Source of the DNA: Aliamphritea ceti | Lineage (GTDB): Bacteria > Pseudomonadota > Gammaproteobacteria > Pseudomonadales > Balneatricaceae | DNA: 64,000 nucleotides | Assembly (NCBI RefSeq): GCF_024347215.1 | Contig: NZ_AP025282.1 | Coordinates: 1,302,001-1,366,000 of the forward strand | Direction of reading: 5' to 3' | In this document: positions 8,141 through 16,397 of the stretch, piece after piece | Numbering within the stretch: the stretch's first letter is position 1 | How the letters are laid out: every line of letters starts with the position of its first letter | Made by a program: the position numbers and the translations under genes | Notes under the pieces: generated by a model | The model's database searches: none | The model's input: the letters and a program-made list of their open reading frames with translations, nothing else | What the model was told of the DNA's origin: nothing

Positions 8141-8386
8141 ATGAACGTATCCTCTGCACTTCAGACAGGTGTAATAGGTATCAACCGTGGTCTTGACGGT
8201 GTTCAGAAGGCCGCTTCTGATATTGCTGGTGCAGGTAAGCCGCAGGCTGCGGAGGAAGCATCAGGTAACGATCTTAATGCTGCGTTAGCAGATCTCACTA
8301 TAGAGAAAAATGCTGCTGCAGCGTCAACAAAAGTTGTTCAGTCCGCCGACGAAGTTCTCGGCACTCTGATCGACGTACGGGTTTAA
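8141..8386 (+). CDS. Miniature flagellar rod/hook-like protein
   Basis: 81 residues, start preceded by AGAGG about 7 nt upstream. The N-terminal part (SALQTGVIGINRGLDGVQKAAS) resembles the first helix of flagellar rod/hook proteins. The C-terminal part (EKNAAAASTKVVQSADEVLG) resembles their last helix, usually of the form AYEANAKVIQTADEMLGT. The large central domain of FlgE/FlgG/FlgF is absent, so this is two D0-like helices joined by a short linker. No other flagellar gene is nearby. It is probably co-transcribed with the next gene, 31 nt downstream. Function unknown; a flagellar export substrate or cap is a guess. Confidence 0.7.
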   Translation: MNVSSALQTGVIGINRGLDGVQKAASDIAGAGKPQAAEEASGNDLNAALADLTIEKNAAAASTKVVQSADEVLGTLIDVRV

Positions 8387-8417
8387 ATCGCCATTTTGTT
8401 GTTGGTGAGGTGCGAAT

Positions 8418-9434
8418 ATGCAACTCAATATAAACAACCTTCAGTTACAAACTTCTAATACTGGTAGTACGCCTGATACCAGTAATAATGCTGCTTCCAG
8501 TCATCAAAATGTATCGGGTTCTAATGCCTCGTTACATTCTGCAGAATCTACTCCTTTAACGTCTACTCCTAAATCTGCCGATGTTAGCCGAAATGATAAC
8601 CAGACTGCGGAAAAGAAAACGTCTGCTGAAGAGCGGCAGGTCTCACAGGCAAGAACGCAGGCTGGAGTTAAGGCAGGAACTCAGAATAGTCGTGGTACTG
8701 AAAATCTCGCAGATGCAGCACAGATTGAGCAGCTGGCTACTCGTGATAGAGAGGTGCGTCAGCATGAGCAGGCACATGCATCTGCGGGCGGACAATATAC
8801 TGGCTCCCCAAGCTATGAATATACAAAGGGGCCGGATGGTCGTTTATATGCTGTTTCCGGGGAAGTGAGCATAGATACTTCTGCTGTAGCAAATGATCCG
8901 GAAGCTACGTTGGAAAAAGCTGAGGTCGTGTTACGTGCTGCGCTCGCTGTTTCAGAGCCTTCAGGGGCTGACCGTGCTGTTGCAGCTAAGGCATCAGCGT
9001 TAGCTGAGCAAGCTCGGGCAGAGTTGTCTGGTCAGGTTGCTCCGGGAGAAGGTCGAGCAGACCTTTCAAGAACAGGAAGTAGCTCAGAAACGGATGAGTC
9101 CGGTGCCGAAGATAGTCTGAAAGTTAATTCTGAACGGAATGATATAGACAGAATTGAACAGCCTGTGCCGCTTAGAGGTGAACAGGCTGATGAGCTTCGA
9201 GATGAACAGCGTGAGGAGGCCGAAGCGAATGCTCTGCGACGTCAGGGTGCAATAGAAGACATACGTGTTGACATGGAAAGTCAGGTTGCTGCAGTTGCAG
9301 AGAGTTTGGATGATTACAATAAGCGCCTGGATGAAGTTGGCGAACGTTTTGCTGAAATTAATCAGCGTTTAGTAGATGCAGGTGTGTTTAAAAAAATCTT
9401 TCCTGAAGGTCTGATCATTGATCAGAATGTTTAG
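8418..9434 (+). CDS. Putative metalloprotease-like protein (CJM1_0395/SprA-related family)
   Basis: 338 residues. Residues 1-100 are Asn/Ser/Thr/Gln-rich and look disordered. A conserved block follows: REVRQHEQAH (HExxH-type zinc motif at 116-120), then GQYTGSPSYEYTKGPDGRLYAVSGEVSID and an Ala-rich helical stretch. This block matches the family annotated as putative metalloproteases in Campylobacter and several gammaproteobacteria; activity is not established as far as I know. The C-terminus is acidic and helical, probably coiled coil. No signal peptide is visible. The neighbour resembling a flagellar axial protein hints at flagellum-linked export, which is inference. Confidence 0.72.
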   Translation: MQLNINNLQLQTSNTGSTPDTSNNAASSHQNVSGSNASLHSAESTPLTSTPKSADVSRNDNQTAEKKTSAEERQVSQARTQAGVKAGTQNSRGTENLADAAQIEQLATRDREVRQHEQAHASAGGQYTGSPSYEYTKGPDGRLYAVSGEVSIDTSAVANDPEATLEKAEVVLRAALAVSEPSGADRAVAAKASALAEQARAELSGQVAPGEGRADLSRTGSSSETDESGAEDSLKVNSERNDIDRIEQPVPLRGEQADELRDEQREEAEANALRRQGAIEDIRVDMESQVAAVAESLDDYNKRLDEVGERFAEINQRLVDAGVFKKIFPEGLIIDQNV

Positions 9435-9471
9435 TTTTCTTGTTGTTTCTATCAGCTAAAGCTGACTCTGC

Positions 9472-10236
9472 TTACTTTTCTTCGTTCAAAAAACTCATTA
9501 CAAGTTTACTGAATGCTGCCGGTTTTTCGGCGTGGGGCCAGTGGCCAGCGTTTTGAATTATCTTATACGCTGCTGTGGGGAAGTATTTTAACAAGGCTTC
9601 CCTGTGTTCCAGAGTAATGTAATCTGAGTTGCCGCCTTTAATGAAAAGTGTATTTCCTATGTAACAGTTACCCTCGGGAGCAGCACTTATATGTGCATAC
9701 TGACTTTCGATAACCTGTAGATTCATTCGCCATGCAAAACCGCTTTCGGTACGGAACAGGTTTTTAAGTAAAAACTGCCGAAGCCCTGTTTCAGTAATGT
9801 GTACTGCTAGCTGTTGATCAGCTTCTCGCCGGGATTTGATTGTATCGAGGTTAACAGCTATCAATCCCTGTATGACGCTATCGTGATCATGGCTGTATTG
9901 AACAGGCGCAATATCAACGATTATTAACTGTCGAATACGCTCGGGTTGAGTCATAGCCAGTTGCATGGCAGCTTTGCCACCCATAGAGTGGCCGAGAATA
10001 TGGGCGCTTTCTAATCCGTGAAGATCCATTAATTCTGCGATGTCTGCAGACATGGCGCTATAAGTCATCTCACTGTCGTGAGGTGAGCGGCCGTGATTGC
10101 GTAGATCTATCGCATATACCTGATAGTTTTCAGCCAGTGTTTTTATCTGGCTACCCCAATTCTCTAGTGTGCCAAATAAACCATGCAAAATGATCAGTGG
10201 CTCACCCTGACCCTGTATATTTACGTGTAATTGCAT
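9472..10236 (-). CDS. ybfF: Alpha/beta hydrolase, YbfF-type esterase
   Basis: 254 residues with a complete alpha/beta-hydrolase set: oxyanion loop LHGLFGTLENWG, nucleophile S84 in GHSMGG, and H232 in AGHWPHAEKP. The GTLENWG and DLRNHGRSPH stretches are typical of the YbfF acyl-CoA/short-chain ester hydrolase group. The natural substrate is not known. It converges with the metalloprotease-like gene, 37 nt away. AGGATACG before the ATG serves as ribosome site. Confidence 0.85.
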   Translation of the reverse strand: MQLHVNIQGQGEPLIILHGLFGTLENWGSQIKTLAENYQVYAIDLRNHGRSPHDSEMTYSAMSADIAELMDLHGLESAHILGHSMGGKAAMQLAMTQPERIRQLIIVDIAPVQYSHDHDSVIQGLIAVNLDTIKSRREADQQLAVHITETGLRQFLLKNLFRTESGFAWRMNLQVIESQYAHISAAPEGNCYIGNTLFIKGGNSDYITLEHREALLKYFPTAAYKIIQNAGHWPHAEKPAAFSKLVMSFLNEEK

Positions 10237-10282
10237 AGTCGTATCCTTTATCGGCTTGTGTTACTGAGGTTCTTATAACCGT

Positions 10283-10308
10283 AAAAAAGCCGATGCGTGC
10301 ATCGGCTT
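10283..10308 (-). terminator. Terminator downstream of fklB
   Basis: Stem AAGCCGAT/ATCGGCTT around a GCGTGC centre, followed on the minus strand by six T. It separates the FKBP isomerase gene from ybfF. Confidence 0.85.
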
Positions 10309-10371
10309 ATTGCAGTGTTGCTCCAGGCTTTGTATTGCTTAGAGCTTTGTGCTGCTCAGGGCTTTATTCTG

Positions 10372-10995
10372 TTACAGAATAGCCAGTAGCTCAACGTCAA
10401 ACACCAGAGTTGCATATGGTGGGATAGCGCCCTGAGAGCCCTGTGCACCGTAAGCCAGCTGGTATGGCACGTATAAACGGAATTTAGTACCAGGTGTCAT
10501 TAATTGCAGTGCTTCAGTCCAGCCAGCAATTACGCCGCCAACAGGGAATTCAGCTGGCTGGCCACGCTCGTAAGAGCTGTCGAACACCTTACCGTCTGGG
10601 AATGTGCCGTGGTAGTGAACACGTACAGTAGATTCGCGTGATGGCTTTTCGCCTTCTTCGCCCGCAGTGATGACTTCATACTGCAGACCGGAGTCAGTAA
10701 CGAATACTTCTTCACGCTGAGAGTTCTTTTCCAGGTAGATTTCACCTTCAGCAGCCGCTTTTTTAGCAGCCGCTTCAGCTTCTTCTTGCATGCGCTTCTG
10801 GATTTCGTTGAATGCAGCCTGGATTTGTTCGCCGGCAACTTTCAGTTCAGCGCCTTCAAAGGCGTCCTGAATACCAGTAACAACTGCGTTCAGTGATACA
10901 CCTTCGAAGCTGTTATTTGCCAGTTGGTCGCCCATTTGACGGCCGATGCCGTAGCTAGCGATTTGTTCAGTAGTTTCTAGTTTTAGTTCAGACAT
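10372..10995 (-). CDS. fklB: FKBP-type peptidyl-prolyl cis-trans isomerase, FklB-like
   Basis: 207 residues. The N-terminal helical dimerisation part (about 1-100, with QIASYGIGRQMGDQL and an Ala/Glu-rich coiled region) is followed by an FKBP domain: VRVHYHGTFPDGKVFDSSYERG, GVIAGWTEALQLM, and IPPYATLVFDVELL at the end. No signal peptide is visible, which fits the cytoplasmic FklB rather than the periplasmic FkpA/Mip type. Its own terminator follows, so it appears monocistronic. Confidence 0.92.
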   Translation of the reverse strand: MSELKLETTEQIASYGIGRQMGDQLANNSFEGVSLNAVVTGIQDAFEGAELKVAGEQIQAAFNEIQKRMQEEAEAAAKKAAAEGEIYLEKNSQREEVFVTDSGLQYEVITAGEEGEKPSRESTVRVHYHGTFPDGKVFDSSYERGQPAEFPVGGVIAGWTEALQLMTPGTKFRLYVPYQLAYGAQGSQGAIPPYATLVFDVELLAIL

Positions 10996-11071
10996 GAGAC
11001 TCGATCAATAGATGATTCATAAAGGCGGCTAGCCTAGCAAAATCCGGGATTAAACACCATGGTCGCAGATG

Positions 11072-12418
11072 TCAGAGAAGGTCCGGAATGACTTCGGTCA
11101 CCTGGCTGCGAATCCGTCCATCCTGAAGGCGAATCTGTATTTCATCACCGGGGTTAATAGCTTTTACTTGCTGGATAACTTTGCCTTCAGAGCTTTCAGT
11201 AATGGCATAACCACGTTCAAGGGTTGCAAGCGGGCTGACGCCGTTAAGCCGACCAACAACCGCCTGTAAGCGAAGTTGCTGCCGGGCCTGATACTGATCA
11301 GTCAGCTGTTCAATACGGTGGTTGAGTTCATGTACTTTTTGCTGCAGCCTGGTGATGCGAGGTTGTTGCAAACAACGCTGCTGTCGCTGTTGTAACTGCC
11401 GAAGTCTATCTTTCTGGGTATGCAGGCGTTGCTGAATTGCGCTATGTAGTCTCAACTCCAGTTCATCAAGCTTCTGTGCGTGATCATTAAGCTTGTCGCC
11501 AGGGTGCTTCAGGCGACTGCTGATCCAGCGAAGCTGCTCCTGATGCCGTTTCAGTTTATGCTGAAGATTAACTTGTAGGCGACTTTTTAACTGTTTTAGT
11601 CGTAATTGCAGGTGCGCCTGATCCGGGCTGATAATTTCAGCAGCTGCAGAAGGTGTTGGGGCGCGTACGTCAGCAACAAAGTCTGCAATCGACACATCGA
11701 CTTCATGTCCAACTGCGCTGATAACCGGTATCCTGCTATTAAAAATTGCCTGAGCGACTTTGGCTTCATTGAAGCACCAAAGATCCTCAAGTGAGCCACC
11801 ACCACGGCCAACTATTAAGACGTCACAGATATTATGCAGATTGGCTACTTCGATCGCAGAAACAATTTCATCTGTGGCCTCATTGCCCTGAACTTTCGTT
11901 GGGTAAATATTAACTGGCAGTGAGGGGAAGCGGCGTTTAAGAACAGTCAATATATCGTGTACAGCAGCACCGGTTGGTGAAGTAATAATACCAAGATGCC
12001 TGGGGTGTACTGGCAGAGCCTGCTTGTGTGCCTGATCAAACATGCCTTGTCGCTGCAGTTGTAACTTCAGGGCTTCATAAGCTTGTTGTAATGAACCAAT
12101 ACCGGCATCTTCCATGTAATCACAGATTAGCTGGTAATCACCACGACCTGGGTAAAGACTGACTTTAGCGCGAACCCTTACCTGATCACCGTTCTTAGGC
12201 TGGTAGTTCAGATAATGATTACGGTTCTTGAACATTGCACAGCGAACCTGTGCGCCGCTATCTTTGAGTGTGAAGTACCAGTGTCCTGAGCTGGGGCGGA
12301 CGAAATTCGATAGCTCGCCTTCAACCTGAATGATTCGAAAACTGTTTTCCAGCAGTGATTTAACTTCGTTGTTAAGTTCACTGACAGTAAATGCGGGAGG
12401 AGTTTGGTTGCTTTGCAT
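11072..12418 (-). CDS. xseA: Exodeoxyribonuclease VII large subunit
   Basis: 448 residues, the usual XseA length. It has an N-terminal OB fold (FTVSELNNEVKSLLE, SGHWYFTLKD), a catalytic core (GIITSPTGAAVHDIL, GRGGGSLEDLWCFNE, ISAVGHEVD) and a long Gln/Arg-rich coiled coil (about 270-390) that binds the small subunit XseB. The enzyme degrades single-stranded DNA. xseB is not here. The gene is divergent from guaB, the arrangement common in gammaproteobacteria. Confidence 0.96.
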   Translation of the reverse strand: MQSNQTPPAFTVSELNNEVKSLLENSFRIIQVEGELSNFVRPSSGHWYFTLKDSGAQVRCAMFKNRNHYLNYQPKNGDQVRVRAKVSLYPGRGDYQLICDYMEDAGIGSLQQAYEALKLQLQRQGMFDQAHKQALPVHPRHLGIITSPTGAAVHDILTVLKRRFPSLPVNIYPTKVQGNEATDEIVSAIEVANLHNICDVLIVGRGGGSLEDLWCFNEAKVAQAIFNSRIPVISAVGHEVDVSIADFVADVRAPTPSAAAEIISPDQAHLQLRLKQLKSRLQVNLQHKLKRHQEQLRWISSRLKHPGDKLNDHAQKLDELELRLHSAIQQRLHTQKDRLRQLQQRQQRCLQQPRITRLQQKVHELNHRIEQLTDQYQARQQLRLQAVVGRLNGVSPLATLERGYAITESSEGKVIQQVKAINPGDEIQIRLQDGRIRSQVTEVIPDLL

Positions 12419-12536
12419 GGCGCGATAGTAAACTATTCAGAAAGCTTAATTAAGCGCTTTGTAAAAAGTGGGCGAGAGCAGAAGATCAAACAGTGAAAAA
12501 TAGTCAGGAAATCTGCCGTTTTTCGCGCCGGATGAA

Positions 12537-12565
12537 TTGTCGCCACAGATGTAAAAGGCTATAAT
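12537..12565 (+). promoter_or_regulatory. Sigma-70 promoter of guaB
   Basis: TTGTCG (12537-12542), 17-bp spacer, perfect TATAAT (12560-12565), followed by a GC-rich discriminator (CCCGTGCC). This predicts a leader of about 36 nt. GC-rich discriminators are typical of stringently controlled promoters. Confidence 0.75.
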
Positions 12566-12607
12566 CCCGTGCCTTCTTTATATACAGAATACAGGCACGC
12601 TTTCACT

Positions 12608-14077
12608 ATGTTGCGAATCGCTGAAGAAGCACTTACTTTCGACGATGTTCTTTTGGTTCCTGGTTACTCTGAAGTTCTGCCTAAGGACGTGTCACTAAAG
12701 ACGCGTCTGACTAAAGGGATTGAATTGAATATTCCTTTAGCTTCTGCAGCGATGGATACTGTAACCGAATCTCGCCTTGCCATTGCTATGGCGCAAGAAG
12801 GCGGCATCGGTATCATTCATAAAAATCTCACTATCGAACAGCAAGCTGATGAAGTGCGTCGCGTAAAGAAATACGAGGCGGGTGTTGTTAGTGATCCTGT
12901 TACTTGCGAATCCAGCATGACTGTTGGTGATCTGAATGCGCTGAGTGCACGGGTTGGTTTTTCGGGTTTTCCAGTTGTTGATAACGGCAATCTGGTTGGT
13001 ATCGTTACCAGCCGTGATGCGCGTTTTGAACATAAGCTGGATGCAACCGTTGCGTCTATCATGACGCCAAAAGATCGTCTGGTTACCGTCAAAGAAGGTG
13101 TTGATCCTGATGATGTGCGTAACTTGCTGCGTAAGCACCGCATTGAAAAGATTTTAGTTGTCGATGACAGCTTTGGTCTATGTGGCATGATGACTGTAAA
13201 AGATATGAACAAAGCACAAACGCATCCTAATGCCGCAAAAGACGAGAAAGGTAGTCTTATTGTTGGTGCGGCTGTGGGCACCGGTGCTGATACAGCAGAA
13301 CGTGTAGAAGCGCTGGTCAATGCTGAAGTTGATGTCATCATTGTTGATACTGCTCATGGTCATTCGAAAGGTGTTATTGATCGTGTTGCATGGGTGAAAC
13401 AGAACTTCCCAGGCGTACAGGTAATTGGTGGTAACATCGCGACTGCAGCAGCAGCTGTAGCATTGGCTAAAGCGGGTGCGGATGGCGTTAAAGTTGGTAT
13501 CGGTCCAGGTTCGATCTGTACTACCCGTATCGTTGCTGGCGTTGGTGTTCCTCAGGTAAGTGCTGTTGCCAATGTTGCAGCAGCTTTAGAAGAATATGGC
13601 GTCCCTTGTATTGCTGACGGTGGTATTCGTTTTTCCGGTGACGTATCTAAAGCGATTGTTGCTGGTGCATCGGCAGTAATGGTTGGCTCTATGCTGGCAG
13701 GTACAGACGAAGCGCCTGGTGATGTTGAGTTATTCCAGGGCCGTGCTTATAAGTCTTACCGTGGTATGGGCTCCTTAGGCGCGATGGCTCAGACAACTGG
13801 TTCATCTGACCGTTATTTCCAGGATGCTGCTGCCGGTGCAGAAAAGCTTGTACCTGAAGGTATTGAAGGTCGGGTTGCCTGCAAAGGCCCAATGGGTGGT
13901 GTAGTGCACCAGCTGATGGGTGGTCTGCGAGCTTCCATGGGTTATACCGGTAGTGCTGATATTCAGACTATGCGGACAGTGCCTGAGTTTGTTCGTATTA
14001 CAAATGCAGGTATGGCAGAAAGCCATGTCCACGATGTGAGCATTACCAAAGAGGCACCGAATTACCGGGTTGGGTAA
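12608..14077 (+). CDS. guaB: Inosine-5'-monophosphate dehydrogenase
   Basis: 489 residues from the ATG at 12608. The MLRIAEEALTFDDVLLVPGYSE head fixes this start; an upstream in-frame codon overlaps the promoter. There are two CBS domains (about 95-205) within the TIM barrel, and the catalytic cysteine lies in GPGSICTTRI. It oxidises IMP to XMP with NAD, the committed step to GMP. guaA follows, separated by a terminator-like hairpin. Confidence 0.98.
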   Translation: MLRIAEEALTFDDVLLVPGYSEVLPKDVSLKTRLTKGIELNIPLASAAMDTVTESRLAIAMAQEGGIGIIHKNLTIEQQADEVRRVKKYEAGVVSDPVTCESSMTVGDLNALSARVGFSGFPVVDNGNLVGIVTSRDARFEHKLDATVASIMTPKDRLVTVKEGVDPDDVRNLLRKHRIEKILVVDDSFGLCGMMTVKDMNKAQTHPNAAKDEKGSLIVGAAVGTGADTAERVEALVNAEVDVIIVDTAHGHSKGVIDRVAWVKQNFPGVQVIGGNIATAAAAVALAKAGADGVKVGIGPGSICTTRIVAGVGVPQVSAVANVAAALEEYGVPCIADGGIRFSGDVSKAIVAGASAVMVGSMLAGTDEAPGDVELFQGRAYKSYRGMGSLGAMAQTTGSSDRYFQDAAAGAEKLVPEGIEGRVACKGPMGGVVHQLMGGLRASMGYTGSADIQTMRTVPEFVRITNAGMAESHVHDVSITKEAPNYRVG

Positions 14078-14102
14078 TTCGCTACCAGATACATACCAGT
14101 AG

Positions 14103-14137
14103 GTGGGATAGCTTAGGCTATCCCACTTTTGTTTTTA
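14103..14137 (+). terminator. Terminator-like hairpin between guaB and guaA
   Basis: Perfect 10-bp stem GTGGGATAGC/GCTATCCCAC with a TTAG loop, then TTTT and a T-rich run. Placed between two genes of one pathway, it probably acts as a partial terminator that lowers guaA relative to guaB, or guaA has its own promoter. Confidence 0.85.
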
Positions 14138-14179
14138 ACAAGCTACAAAACTTGTAGAGATTCCTTTGGAGTCATCGAA

Positions 14180-15760
14180 ATGTCCCAAGATATTCATGCA
14201 CAACGGATTTTAATCCTCGATTTCGGCTCACAGTACACGCAATTGATTGCACGGCGTATTCGTGAAATAGGTGTTTACTGTGAAATTCATCCTTTTGATA
14301 TGGATGATGCTGCGATTACCGAATACAAGCCTCAGGGTATTATTCTGGCTGGTGGTCCTGAATCAGTTACTGAAGGTGATTCGCCACGTGCGCCACAGGC
14401 AGTTTTTGATCTGAATGTACCGATCCTGGGTATTTGCTATGGTATGCAGACCATGGCTGAGCAGTTAGGCGGTTCAGTTGTTACTTCTGATAAGCGTGAA
14501 TTTGGCTATGCCAAAGTACGTCTGGAAGACAGCCCAAGTCGTTTGTTTGAAGGTATTGAAGACCACATCGCTAACAATGGTTCATTATTGCTGGATGTGT
14601 GGATGAGCCATGGTGACAAAGTAGGTGATCTGCCTGAAGGTTTCCACGTGATTGCCAGCACTGAAAGTGCACCGATTGCAGCAATGTGCCATCCGGGTAA
14701 AAATTATTTTGGTGTTCAGTTCCATCCGGAAGTGACGCACACCAAGCAGGGTGGACGAATGCTGAAGCGTTTCGTTCAAGAAATCTGTGGCTGTGACGCA
14801 CTCTGGACTGCAGAGAACATTATTGCGGATCTGATTGAGCGTGTACGTAAGCAGGTTGGCGGTCAGAAAGTCTTGCTGGGTCTTTCCGGCGGTGTGGATT
14901 CTTCTGTAGTGGCGGCGTTACTGCACAAAGCTATCGGTGATCAACTGACTTGTGTTTTTGTAGACAATGGTCTGCTGCGTAAGCAGGAAGGTGATCAGGT
15001 AATGGACATGTTCGCTAAGAACATGGGTGTTAAGGTTATCCGTTCTGACTCTGAAGAGTTATTCCTGGGCCGTCTGATTGGCGAGTCTGATCCGGAAACT
15101 AAGCGTAAAATCATCGGTAATACGTTCATCGAAGTGTTTGATGATGAAGCCGCTAAGCTTAAAGATGTGAATTTCCTGGCGCAGGGTACCATTTATCCTG
15201 ACGTAATTGAGTCTGCAGCAGCTAAGACTGGCAAAGCGCACGTTATTAAATCTCACCATAACGTGGGTGGCTTGCCTGAAGATATGGCTTTTGAGCTAGT
15301 AGAGCCATTACGTGAACTGTTCAAAGATGAAGTCCGTAAGATCGGTCTTGAGCTGGGTTTGCCATACGATATGGTTTATCGTCATCCGTTCCCGGGTCCG
15401 GGTCTGGGCGTGCGTATTCTGGGTGAAGTTAAAAAAGAATATGCTGACATCCTGCGTGATGCTGATGCGATCTTCCTGGAAGAACTGCATGCCGCTGACT
15501 GGTATCATAAAACCAGCCAGTCTTTTGCTGTGTTCCTGCCGGTAAAATCTGTGGGTGTTGTGGGTGACGGCCGTCGCTATGAATACGTAATTGCATTGCG
15601 TGCTGTAGAGACAATCGACTTCATGACTGCTCGCTGGGCGCATTTGCCTTATGAGCTGTTGGAAGCTGTTTCCAGCCGTATCATTAACGAGATACCTAAG
15701 GTATCGCGGGTTACTTATGATGTAAGCTCTAAGCCGCCAGCGACAATTGAGTGGGAATAA
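14180..15760 (+). CDS. guaA: GMP synthase (glutamine-hydrolysing)
   Basis: 526 residues from the ATG at 14180, which has GGAG upstream; an earlier in-frame start would add 17 residues overlapping the hairpin T-run. The class I glutamine amidotransferase domain (about 1-205) has its nucleophile cysteine in ILGICYGMQ and His/Glu in QFHPEVTHT. The ATP-pyrophosphatase domain has the P-loop GLSGGVDSS. The C-terminal dimerisation domain ends PPATIEWE as usual. It aminates XMP to GMP. Confidence 0.98.
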   Translation: MSQDIHAQRILILDFGSQYTQLIARRIREIGVYCEIHPFDMDDAAITEYKPQGIILAGGPESVTEGDSPRAPQAVFDLNVPILGICYGMQTMAEQLGGSVVTSDKREFGYAKVRLEDSPSRLFEGIEDHIANNGSLLLDVWMSHGDKVGDLPEGFHVIASTESAPIAAMCHPGKNYFGVQFHPEVTHTKQGGRMLKRFVQEICGCDALWTAENIIADLIERVRKQVGGQKVLLGLSGGVDSSVVAALLHKAIGDQLTCVFVDNGLLRKQEGDQVMDMFAKNMGVKVIRSDSEELFLGRLIGESDPETKRKIIGNTFIEVFDDEAAKLKDVNFLAQGTIYPDVIESAAAKTGKAHVIKSHHNVGGLPEDMAFELVEPLRELFKDEVRKIGLELGLPYDMVYRHPFPGPGLGVRILGEVKKEYADILRDADAIFLEELHAADWYHKTSQSFAVFLPVKSVGVVGDGRRYEYVIALRAVETIDFMTARWAHLPYELLEAVSSRIINEIPKVSRVTYDVSSKPPATIEWE

Positions 15761-15780
15761 TCCTTCTTTAATTGTGATAG

Positions 15781-15806
15781 AAAGCCCGCTGTAGCGGGCT
15801 TTTTTG
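15781..15806 (+). terminator. Terminator after guaA
   Basis: AAAGCCCGCT/AGCGGGCTTT hairpin followed by a T-run, 20 nt after the guaA stop. Confidence 0.88.
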
Positions 15807-15840
15807 TGTCAGAGACTAATGAATCGGCAAAGAGGTTTAA

Positions 15841-16380
15841 ATGAAAGCATCAGAAGAAGATGAAAAGTGGATGGCATATGCATTGGAACTGGCTGATAAG
15901 GCATCTGAAAGAGGTGAGGTGCCTGTAGGGGCTGTTGTTGTTCGGGATGGTGAGATTTTGGGAGAAGGCTGGAATCAGCCGATTTCTGGTCATGACCCCT
16001 GTGCGCATGCTGAGGTTATCGCATTGCGGAACGCAGCTGCGAACATCACTAATTATCGGCTCGTTGATGCAACTCTCTATGTGACCATTGAGCCTTGTAC
16101 CATGTGCGCGGGTGCGATCATACATAGCAGGGTTAAGCGTTTAGTGTTTGGCGCGACAGAGCCTAAAGCTGGAGCAATTGTCAGTAATGGGCAACTGCTT
16201 GATCAGCCATGGATGAATTATAGGGTCGAATATCAGGGTGGGATTTTGGCGGAAAGTTGCAGTGCCGCCATCAGTACATTTTTTCAGCGGCGCCGTGAAG
16301 AAAAGAAAGTTGCTAAGCGCTTGAAGCAACAAACGGCTAATTTGCAACAGAATGATGTGTCTGTAGACGACATTGATTAA
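15841..16380 (+). CDS. tadA: tRNA-specific adenosine deaminase TadA
   Basis: 179 residues. The zinc/catalytic motif is HAE (56-58), and PCTMC (85-89) supplies the two cysteine ligands. TadA converts A34 to inosine in tRNA-Arg(ACG) and is usually essential. The last 30 residues (RREEKKVAKRLKQQ onwards) are a basic, Gln-rich tail beyond the conserved deaminase fold. It lies between guaA and mltF, as in Pseudomonas, and converges with the peptidase gene 17 nt away. Confidence 0.95.
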   Translation: MKASEEDEKWMAYALELADKASERGEVPVGAVVVRDGEILGEGWNQPISGHDPCAHAEVIALRNAAANITNYRLVDATLYVTIEPCTMCAGAIIHSRVKRLVFGATEPKAGAIVSNGQLLDQPWMNYRVEYQGGILAESCSAAISTFFQRRREEKKVAKRLKQQTANLQQNDVSVDDID

Positions 16381-16397
16381 ATATAGTAATTGAGAAT

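Noticed and set aside
9452..9465. TCAGC/GCTGA hairpin between the metalloprotease-like gene and ybfF as a terminator
   Set aside because: The stem is only 5 bp and no T-run follows on either strand.
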